Positions 21,298 through 27,102 of a stretch of 35,757 bases of DNA are shown here, one piece after another (position 1 is the stretch's first letter; each line of letters opens with the position of its first letter). The stretch is from the NCBI GenBank assembly GCA_036741795.1, contig DAINRO010000019.1, positions 1 through 35,757 on the forward strand, in the 5' to 3' direction. This DNA is from DATKKM01 sp036741795. Its GTDB lineage: Bacteria; Chloroflexota; Dehalococcoidia; SM23-28-2; RBG-16-64-32. Made by a program: the position numbers and the translations under genes. The notes beneath the pieces were generated by a model. It was not told the origin of the DNA, did no database searches, and worked only from the letters and a program-made list of their open reading frames with translations.

Positions 21298-21792
21298 ATG
21301 CCAATCAACACCCGAACAACCGACAACATCGCCGAGGGCGTCCGCGGCAATTACACCGCGTTCGTGGACATCATGCGCGCCGCGAACGAGCGCTTGTACC
21401 GGATGAACCGCATGGCCATCGACGAAACGGAGCGCACCCAGGAAGAGCGCATCGACGTGTTCCAGCAGTGGCTCGACCGGCCCGCCGACCTCGGCCGCAT
21501 CAACCTTGAGATTCTCGCGATGTGGAACCGCAGGTTCCGCCGCCGCATGGAGATCGCCCGCACAATGGTTGATGACCTCCGCGACACCGCCGCTGGCACC
21601 CGCAGCATCTGGGAACGGATGAACGACGCCAACCGCCAGACCGCGATGGCCACGGCCAACGCCGGCCGCACCGTCGCCGCCCGCGCCGCAAGGGAAGCCT
21701 CGGACGTGGCCGAGAACGTCGAAGACATCGCGGACCGCACCGCCCGCGACTTGCGCAAGGCGGCACGCGAAAGCAACAACCACCTGCAGTAG
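21298..21792 (+). CDS. phasin-like amphipathic helical protein
   Basis: The 164 residues are almost wholly helical. There is a central segment of phasin type (ILAMWNRRFRRRMEIARTMVDDL) and a charged alanine-rich C-terminal half (ANAGRTVAARAAREASDVAENVEDIADRTARDLRKAAR) resembling apolipoprotein- or granule-binding helices. No catalytic motif or signal is seen. It starts 10 bp after the hemerythrin-fusion stop with its own AAAGGAGA site, so the two form an operon and may act together on a cytoplasmic assembly. The family call is weak: coiled-coil nucleoid or storage-granule proteins would look alike. Confidence 0.65.
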   Translation: MPINTRTTDNIAEGVRGNYTAFVDIMRAANERLYRMNRMAIDETERTQEERIDVFQQWLDRPADLGRINLEILAMWNRRFRRRMEIARTMVDDLRDTAAGTRSIWERMNDANRQTAMATANAGRTVAARAAREASDVAENVEDIADRTARDLRKAARESNNHLQ

Positions 21793-21803
21793 CACACCCA
21801 CCG

Positions 21804-21872
21804 TGTAGGGGCGCAGCAACTCACAACCCAAGGGGCGCTTTCACCCAGCGCACAAGTTGCTGCGCCCCTACA
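21804..21872. repeat. 18-bp inverted repeat with GTAGGGGCG core (copy 2)
   Basis: TGTAGGGGCGCAGCAACT (21804-21821) and its exact complement (21855-21872) flank a 33-nt centre. The core is shared with 19585-19618. The right end overlaps the -10 element of the next gene. It has the look of a small non-autonomous mobile repeat. Confidence 0.75.
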
Positions 21873-21874
21873 AT
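21869..21874 (+). promoter_or_regulatory. -10 hexamer of a leaderless promoter made by a repeat end
   Basis: TACAAT begins inside the inverted repeat and ends 6 nt before ATG 21881. No Shine-Dalgarno sequence is present. Confidence 0.5.
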
Positions 21875-21880
21875 GTGCCC

Positions 21881-22726
21881 ATGCCGTTCGAAACACTTCT
21901 TTATGCGGCGTCGGAAAAGATCGCCCGCATCACACTGAACCGTCCTGAGCGCCTCAACGCCATCAACGCCGCGATGACCGCTGAGCTGCGCCAGGCGGTC
22001 GCGGACGCCAACGCCGATCCACGCGTCAGGGTCATCATTCTCTGCGGCGCGGGCCGAGCCTTTTGTGCCGGATACGACCTCGATTGGGGAACCAAGGCCG
22101 AAGACGCGACCCAGCGCGCTGCGGCTGGCCAATGGGATCCCGTCCGCGATTACCAGGGGATGTCGCGCAACGTGCGGGCGTTCATGTCGCTGTGGGAGAG
22201 CCCGAAGCCGGTGATCGCCCAGGTGCACGGTTGGTGCGTCGGCGGCGGCACGGACATGGCGCTCTGCTCGGACCTCATTTACATGGCCGAGGACGCTCAG
22301 ATCGGGTATCCACCGGCCCGCGTGTGGGGCGAGCCGACGACGGTGATGTGGGTGTACCGGCTGGGATTGGAGCACGCCAAGCGGCTGATGCTGACCGGGC
22401 AGTCGCTGACGGGGACGGAGGCGGAGAAGCTGGGGCTGGTGTCGGCGGCCTTGCCGGAGGGCGAGCTGGCGGGTGTGGTGGACGAGATGGCGGCGCGGCT
22501 GGCGACGATCCCCTCGAACCAACTGGCGATGAGTAAGGTGCTGGTGAACCAGGCATACGAGAACATGGGGCTGCGAACGACGCAGATGATGGGCACGTTT
22601 TTCGACGGGATCGCGCGGCATACGCCGGAGGGCATCGCCTGGCGCGACGCGGCGATGCAGGAGGGGTTCCGGGAAGCCGTGCGCAAGCGTGATGGACCGT
22701 GGCAGGACTATGGGGAGAGTGCTTAG
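21881..22726 (+). CDS. enoyl-CoA hydratase/isomerase family (crotonase) protein
   Basis: This 281-residue crotonase-fold enzyme acts on acyl-CoA thioesters. It shows ITLNRPERLNAINAAM, the first oxyanion segment GAGRAFCAGYDLDWG, and the second VHGWCVGGGTDMALCSDLIYMAEDAQIGYPPARVWG. The residues usually giving the two catalytic Glu of hydratases are not obvious (GGGTDMAL, YPPARVWG), so isomerase, dehalogenase or another crotonase reaction is possible. ATG 21881 is set by the -10 hexamer and the conserved N-terminus. No other fatty-acid genes are near. Its stop TAG lies in repeat array K. Confidence 0.88.
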   Translation: MPFETLLYAASEKIARITLNRPERLNAINAAMTAELRQAVADANADPRVRVIILCGAGRAFCAGYDLDWGTKAEDATQRAAAGQWDPVRDYQGMSRNVRAFMSLWESPKPVIAQVHGWCVGGGTDMALCSDLIYMAEDAQIGYPPARVWGEPTTVMWVYRLGLEHAKRLMLTGQSLTGTEAEKLGLVSAALPEGELAGVVDEMAARLATIPSNQLAMSKVLVNQAYENMGLRTTQMMGTFFDGIARHTPEGIAWRDAAMQEGFREAVRKRDGPWQDYGESA

Positions 22727-22747
22727 TGCTTAGTGCCGAGTGCTGAG
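22718..22747. repeat. heptanucleotide tandem array K (AGTGCTT)
   Basis: AGTGCTT, AGTGCTT, AGTGCCG, AGTGCTG and AG. The first TTAG contains the enoyl-CoA hydratase stop TAG (22724-22726). Confidence 0.8.
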
Positions 22748-22842
22748 TAGGAGGATGAGTCATCAACAAGTTGACGGTGCCGCGGCGTTTCGGCGCGTGC
22801 CATAATCGGCGGGTGTCCAGCGGATTCGAAAGGAGCTCCCCC

Positions 22843-23289
22843 GTGAGGCTACTGATCGGCGCAGGCGCGCTTTCCATCCCTCTTCTCCTCGCCGCTTGCG
22901 GCGACACCGGCGAAGGAGGCTCAATCGACGTCAGAATCACGGAGTGGGAGATTGGCGTGGATCCGGGTTCGGTGCCAGAAGGCCCCATCGAAATCTCCAT
23001 CCAGAACGACGGGGAGGAGACGCACGAGCTGCTGGTGGTCAGGACGGACATCGAACTGGACGAACTGCCGGTCAAAGACGACGGTTCCTTCGATGAGGAC
23101 GCCGCGGACCTCGACGTTGAGCAAGAGATCGACGATATCGAAGACGGCGACAGTACGGGGCGGACTTACGAGTTGGATGCGGGCCGCTATGTCCTCCTTT
23201 GCAACATCGTGGATGAGATCGACGGCGAAGACGTTTCGCACTTCAACCAGGGACTGAGAGAGGAGTTCACGGTCGAGGACGAGGGGTAG
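22843..23289 (+). CDS. cupredoxin-like lipoprotein
   Basis: The 148 residues begin with a short lipoprotein signal (MRLLIGAGALSIPLLLAAC, Cys19). The mature part has a plastocyanin-type fold pattern: VRITEWEIGVDPGSVPEG, SIQNDGEETHELLVV, then GRYVLLCNIVDEIDG and SHFNQGLREEFTV. Type-1 copper ligands would be His61, Cys120 and His133; the axial Met of the usual H-x4-M is Leu138 here. A long acidic insert (DDGSFDEDAADLDVEQEIDDIEDGD) lies between strands. The start is GTG 22843 with AAAGGAG 7 nt upstream; CATAAT at 22801-22806 may be the -10. It is probably an extracytoplasmic electron carrier or copper-binding protein. Confidence 0.78.
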   Translation: MRLLIGAGALSIPLLLAACGDTGEGGSIDVRITEWEIGVDPGSVPEGPIEISIQNDGEETHELLVVRTDIELDELPVKDDGSFDEDAADLDVEQEIDDIEDGDSTGRTYELDAGRYVLLCNIVDEIDGEDVSHFNQGLREEFTVEDEG

Positions 23290-23321
23290 TAGTCGAGGCT
23301 GGGTCCCCCTGCCCCGCCCAG

Positions 23322-23376
23322 ATTCCTCGCGAAGTAGTTCGTCGCTGTTGGCGGACGTCCCGGCGCTCGGAATGAC
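23322..23376. repeat. hairpin repeat of the ATGACA/ATGACG family (copy 8, long)
   Basis: ATTCCTCGCG (23322-23331) pairs with CGCTCGGAAT ending near 23373 except for a 2-bp mismatch; GACAG follows and CCCCGCCCAG precedes. It fills most of the 94 bp between the converging cupredoxin and FMN reductase genes. Confidence 0.55.
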
Positions 23377-23383
23377 AGCTGGA

Positions 23384-23986
23384 CTAGCCCGCAGCGCCAA
23401 CTGCGGCGTCCGCAATGTTCCGAACCTTCTCCTTCAGCTCCGCGCAAGGTTCGCTCCCTTCGAATTCATAGTCGGTCGCGTAAAGCACAGCCTGGGGCGT
23501 TCCTTCGAGGCTCGCGAAGAGGGGGCGGAAGCCGTACTCAGCGGATAGAGCGTGTTGTGGCGCGATCCCGGTCTGCAACCCGATGCACACCTTGCCGACC
23601 AGGTGGCCCTGGGGCATCAGGTCAAAGAAACATTTGAGGACCCCCGTGTAGAGCGCTCGGTAGGTCGGGGAGGCGGCGGCGATAATGTCGGCCTGACCGA
23701 TGACGGCGAGCGCGTCGTCGACTTCGCCTGAGTCTCCGCGCGCCACCAGGGCCTCCGCCGGCATCATCGCGAGGTCGATGATCTTCGTCTCGGCGCCGTA
23801 GCGCTCCAGCGATTCCATCAGTCGTTGCAGCAGTGCCTTCGATTTCGACGGGCTCCTGGGGCTGCCGGAGATTCCGACAGCGCGGATCACGCCGTCGAAC
23901 CGCGCTAGCGCCAACGTCTCTTCAAGGGCCTCTTCGATGGCCTGGTCCAGGGACCCGTCCAGCTTCGTGCTGGACTCGCGCTCCAT
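23384..23986 (-). CDS. NADPH-dependent FMN reductase (SsuE-like)
   Basis: The 200-residue flavodoxin-like reductase supplies reduced FMN. After about 35 extra N-terminal residues it shows VIRAVGISGSPRSPSKSKALLQRLM (phosphate loop), then AASPTYRALYTGVLKCFFDLMP, typical of SsuE/ArsH-type proteins, and GKVCIGLQTGIAPQHALSAEYGFRPLFASL. Its start lies 8 bp after the stop of the SsuD-like monooxygenase, the expected two-component partner. ATG 23986 is the last good start; longer frames run antisense to the monooxygenase region and are not used. Confidence 0.88.
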   Translation of the reverse strand: MERESSTKLDGSLDQAIEEALEETLALARFDGVIRAVGISGSPRSPSKSKALLQRLMESLERYGAETKIIDLAMMPAEALVARGDSGEVDDALAVIGQADIIAAASPTYRALYTGVLKCFFDLMPQGHLVGKVCIGLQTGIAPQHALSAEYGFRPLFASLEGTPQAVLYATDYEFEGSEPCAELKEKVRNIADAAVGAAG

Positions 23987-23994
23987 TTCGCGGT

Positions 23995-25074
23995 TCAGGC
24001 GGCGAGCGCGGCGCTCGTCGTCGTCCTCCCTGCGAAGTGCGGCATCACGAACCTGCCGAAGCGCTGGGCCTCCTCCAGGTGCGGGTAGCCGGAGAGGATG
24101 AAGGTGTCGATGCCGAGGTCCACGTACTCGTCCAGGCAGTGGGCGATGCTCTCGCCGGAACCGACGAGGGCTGTGCCGACGCCAAGGCGGGCCTTGCCGA
24201 TGCCGGCCCAGAGGTGGTCGGTCAGCCAGCCGTCCTCGGCGGACTTCACCAGTTCGCGCTGACGCTTCTCGCCTTCGGACTCGCCCTTCGTGTGAATCTT
24301 GTCGACCATGCTTTGAAAGCGGTCCGGGATCTCGGAGACGAGGTGGTCGGCGGCGGCGCGGGCCTCGTCGTCGGTTTCGCGGGCGACGACGTGGATGCGG
24401 AGGCCGAACTTGAGGGTCCGGCCCGCTTCGCTCGCGAGGACCTTCATCTCTTCGATGCGCTCGCGCACCATCTCCACGGTCTCGCCCCAGAGCAGGTAGT
24501 AGTCGGTCTCTTCGGCGCCCACCTTCTTGGCGGCGTCCGAGGCGCCGCCGAAGTAGAACGGTGGGTGGGGGTGCTGGTACGGCCGCGGGAAAACGTTGCC
24601 GCCGACGACCTTGAAGTACTTGCCATCGTGGTCCCAGCCCTTCTCGCCGGTCCACGCCTTGCGCACCACCTGCATGAACTCCTGCGTTCGGTCGTAGCGC
24701 TCATCGTGGTCCAGGAAGTCGCCGTCGGCGTTGAGTTCAGCGGGGAAGCCGCCCGTCACGACGTTGATCAGGACGCGACCCTTGAGCTGCTGATCGAGCG
24801 TGTTGGACATCTTGGCGGCGACGTTTGGCGCGACGAAACCGGGCCGCATTGCCACCAGGAACTTGAGGCGCTCTGTGCGCGCGCCGACCATGCCGGCGAC
24901 GAGCCAGGCGTCCTGACAGGTGGTGCCGACCGGGATGAGAGCGAAGTTGAAGCCGGAGTCCTCGGCGGCTTTCGCCACATCCACGAGATAGTCCAGCGAC
25001 GCCTCGCGGGTGGGCGGACCGATGATCTCGGCGTCGCCCATGCTGGGCAGGAACCAGCCAAAGTCGATCGTCAT
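23995..25074 (-). CDS. SsuD-like FMNH2-dependent monooxygenase (luciferase-like)
   Basis: The 359-residue TIM-barrel flavin monooxygenase is of the bacterial luciferase family. The strings FLVAMRPGFVAPNVAAKMSNTLDQQLKGRVLINVVTGG, FLDHDERYDRTQEFMQVVRKAWTGE and PPFYFGGASDAAKKVGA match SsuD alkanesulfonate monooxygenases closely. SsuD enzymes cut the C-S bond of alkanesulfonates to an aldehyde and sulfite using FMNH2 from SsuE. No sulfonate ABC transporter is next to it, so the substrate may differ. AGGAGG lies 7 nt before the ATG. It is the middle gene of peroxiredoxin-monooxygenase-FMN reductase. Confidence 0.9.
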   Translation of the reverse strand: MTIDFGWFLPSMGDAEIIGPPTREASLDYLVDVAKAAEDSGFNFALIPVGTTCQDAWLVAGMVGARTERLKFLVAMRPGFVAPNVAAKMSNTLDQQLKGRVLINVVTGGFPAELNADGDFLDHDERYDRTQEFMQVVRKAWTGEKGWDHDGKYFKVVGGNVFPRPYQHPHPPFYFGGASDAAKKVGAEETDYYLLWGETVEMVRERIEEMKVLASEAGRTLKFGLRIHVVARETDDEARAAADHLVSEIPDRFQSMVDKIHTKGESEGEKRQRELVKSAEDGWLTDHLWAGIGKARLGVGTALVGSGESIAHCLDEYVDLGIDTFILSGYPHLEEAQRFGRFVMPHFAGRTTTSAALAA

Positions 25075-25084
25075 CGTTCGCCTC

Positions 25085-25555
25085 CTACTTACCGAGCGCC
25101 GAGGCGCAGGCGGTGAGGTCCGGGATCTCGAGGATGGGGTGGACGTCGATGTACTTCACGGTGCCCTCGGCGTCGATGCCGATGACGGCCCGTTCCGCGA
25201 CGCCAACGGGGAGGAAGACGCCGTAGGCCTCGGCAACTTTGCCGTGGGGCCAGAAGTCGCTGAGGAGCGGAAAGTTGATGTCCATCAGTTTCTTGAAAGC
25301 GTCCAGCGACGCCGTGGCGTCGGTGCTGATCCCGACAACGACCGTGTGGTCACCAAACATCTGGCGCTGCTCCTCGATACGAGGCATCTGCTGGCTGCAG
25401 ACGCCGGAGAAGGCGGCGGGGAAGAAATTGAGGACGACGTCCTTGCCCTTGTTGTCGCTCAGCTTGAATGGCTGCCGCTGTTCATCCCGTAGTTCGAAGT
25501 CCGGGGCCGCGTCGCCCACTTTTAGAGTCCGTGTTTCCGTGTTGCCTTCGGCCAT
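25085..25555 (-). CDS. peroxiredoxin (AhpE/1-Cys-like)
   Basis: The 156-residue thioredoxin-fold peroxidase removes H2O2 or organic peroxides. The N-terminus is KVGDAAPDFELRDEQRQPFKLSDNKGKDVVLNFFPAAFSGVCSQQMP; the peroxidatic Cys follows the FFPAAFSGV segment as in AhpE, and no resolving Cys is at the usual Bcp position. A last Cys (TACASALGK) could resolve. The start is ATG 25555 with AAGGAG about 6 nt upstream; a longer frame adds a non-conserved N-terminus. A TTGACT -35-like element lies at 25618-25623 on its strand. It leads the operon with the flavin monooxygenase, which can leak H2O2. Confidence 0.88.
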   Translation of the reverse strand: MAEGNTETRTLKVGDAAPDFELRDEQRQPFKLSDNKGKDVVLNFFPAAFSGVCSQQMPRIEEQRQMFGDHTVVVGISTDATASLDAFKKLMDINFPLLSDFWPHGKVAEAYGVFLPVGVAERAVIGIDAEGTVKYIDVHPILEIPDLTACASALGK

Positions 25556-25632
25556 TGGGGGCTCCTTCGCGATTTGTGGAGGGCTAAAGCACTCCGCTAC
25601 GTTCGTTCGTTCTGGCAAGTCAAGATAATACG

Positions 25633-26457
25633 CTAGTTTGGCACCGCTGAGGCGAACATTAGGCCCTTGGCGACGACTTCGCCGCAGAGGACCAGGGCCA
25701 TGGCGATGTAGAGGAGGCCCGTGGCGGACTGCATGGCCCTCGCGCCGCTTGAGTCGTAGGCCATCCAGACAAGGAGCGCGGGGAAGGCGAGGCCGAAGCC
25801 GATGCGCATCCAGAGGAAGGGGTTCTCGAGGATGGGAGTCGTCACCGAGCTTTCGATCGTGTCGCGGGGGAGGGCGAGGGAGGCGGCGATTAGCACGGCC
25901 TGGAGGACCATGACGACCAGCAGGAGGCCGGTCATCTCGCGAAGGGGGGCCTCGGGCAGGCGTGGCGTCACGAGGTACCAGTGGCCGAGGATCATCCCCA
26001 TCGACACCGCGCCGACGGCAAGCGCGCCGATGACCAGGCTGGCGAAGACGAGGGCGAAGCCCCAGGTGGGGACAGAGATCACGGTCGCCAGCAGGCCAAT
26101 GGCGGCCAATCCGGCTACTGACCCCAGGGCGGCGAACACGAGGCCGGGGATGCGGTGCTCACTTATGGTGGCCGCAGCGTACAGCCCCGACAGGGCGAAT
26201 ACTGCGGCCAGGGCGATCTGCACTTCGTGGATGCGGTCGGAGTCCAGCGGGTAACCGTCCACCTCGTCGCCGATGTTGACCTGCGTCGCGACGATGAAGG
26301 TCAGCGCCGCCATGGTCAGGGTGAGGACGGCCCCGAACTTGATGAACGATGACGCGGCATTGCCACGGGCGTCGCACAGGGCGAGCACCCAGAGGCCGCC
26401 GACCGTGAACTCGACGAGGACTATGAGGAGGGCGTAGGGGAGGGATTCGGGGCTCAT
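25633..26457 (-). CDS. polytopic membrane protein, about eight TM helices, unknown function
   Basis: The 274 residues contain about eight hydrophobic helices, starting SLPYALLIVLVEFTVGGLWVLAL and ending ALVLCGEVVAKGLMFAS. A His in GHWYLVTPRLPEAPLREM and HEVQIALAAVFALSG are the only polar features inside the membrane region and could bind heme or quinone, but this is a guess. I recognise no family. ATG 26457 is preceded by TACGAT at exactly 7 nt, so it is probably leaderless; it is divergent from the DinB-like gene. It ends 77 bp before the peroxiredoxin start, so read-through into that operon is possible. Confidence 0.7.
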   Translation of the reverse strand: MSPESLPYALLIVLVEFTVGGLWVLALCDARGNAASSFIKFGAVLTLTMAALTFIVATQVNIGDEVDGYPLDSDRIHEVQIALAAVFALSGLYAAATISEHRIPGLVFAALGSVAGLAAIGLLATVISVPTWGFALVFASLVIGALAVGAVSMGMILGHWYLVTPRLPEAPLREMTGLLLVVMVLQAVLIAASLALPRDTIESSVTTPILENPFLWMRIGFGLAFPALLVWMAYDSSGARAMQSATGLLYIAMALVLCGEVVAKGLMFASAVPN

Positions 26458-26464
26458 CGCAACT

Positions 26465-26527
26465 ATCGTAAGAGCCGGTCACTTCGTGGGCAAAGACGCG
26501 CCAATCGAGCGACGCGACGGCTACAAT
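26465..26527. promoter_or_regulatory. divergent leaderless promoters
   Basis: Minus-strand TACGAT (26465-26470) ends 7 nt from ATG 26457. Plus-strand TACAAT (26522-26527) ends 6 nt from GTG 26534. The two start codons are 76 bp apart, and the intervening sequence must hold both -35 regions. Confidence 0.5.
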
Positions 26528-26533
26528 CGTTGC

Positions 26534-27040
26534 GTGCAACTTCCCGATAGCGACCCCCAGGGCTGGGCCATGAAGGCCCTGCGTGAGGCCGGTAACTCCT
26601 TCCTGACCGAGATCTACGGCCTCGACGACGAGACACTGACCTGGCGCCCGGCGGAAGACGAGCCGTCGATCAAGGAGATCGCTGCGCACGTCCGCGATGC
26701 GAGCGAACTCGCATTGGCACAGATCACCCACTTGCTCTTCCGCGGACGCGGCAAGCTCCCCGCGCAAGACATCGATGTGCTGTTGATGGAGCGCGATTAC
26801 CGGACATGCGACCTCGACGACGTACTGGATGAGTTCCGTGACAATCGCCGCGAGCTGGTGAGCCTTCTCTGGAGCCTCACATCGTCCGACTGGGATGCTA
26901 CGGCGAGCCATCCTTATCGTGGCGAGATCTCGGCCGCCACGATCGCCGGTGAACTGGCCCGCCACGACCTCGAGCATCTTTGGCACGTGCGGAAGATCAA
27001 GGCCACCCTTCCAGCTAAGATTCGCAACGGCGAGGAGTAA
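26534..27040 (+). CDS. DinB/YfiT-superfamily protein
   Basis: The 168 residues form a four-helix bundle of the DinB-like superfamily of metal-dependent (often thiol-linked) transferases. Metal ligands expected are the His in EIAAHVRDASELAL and two His in ELARHDLEHLWHVRKIK. It begins with a long helix (GWAMKALREAGNSFLTEIYGL). GTG 26534 is set by the TACAAT hexamer 6 nt upstream; a longer frame from 26486 lacks support. The biological substrate is unknown. A separate promoter for the next gene suggests it is monocistronic. Confidence 0.82.
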   Translation: MQLPDSDPQGWAMKALREAGNSFLTEIYGLDDETLTWRPAEDEPSIKEIAAHVRDASELALAQITHLLFRGRGKLPAQDIDVLLMERDYRTCDLDDVLDEFRDNRRELVSLLWSLTSSDWDATASHPYRGEISAATIAGELARHDLEHLWHVRKIKATLPAKIRNGEE

Positions 27041-27079
27041 CGGCCTGGTCCAGCGACCACCCATCCTCCGTACTCCCGC

Positions 27080-27098
27080 TATAATCGCCTGCGGAGGG
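27080..27098 (+). promoter_or_regulatory. consensus -10 and ribosome-binding site of the serine beta-lactamase gene
   Basis: A perfect TATAAT at 27080-27085 is followed by GGAGGG at 27093-27098, 4 nt before ATG 27103. The leader would be about 10 nt. Confidence 0.55.
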
Positions 27099-27102
27099 AC
27101 AC

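Noticed and set aside
8032..22747. CRISPR array
   Set aside because: The tandem repeats have 7-bp units without spacers; no 25-40 bp repeats with regular unique spacers and no cas genes are present.
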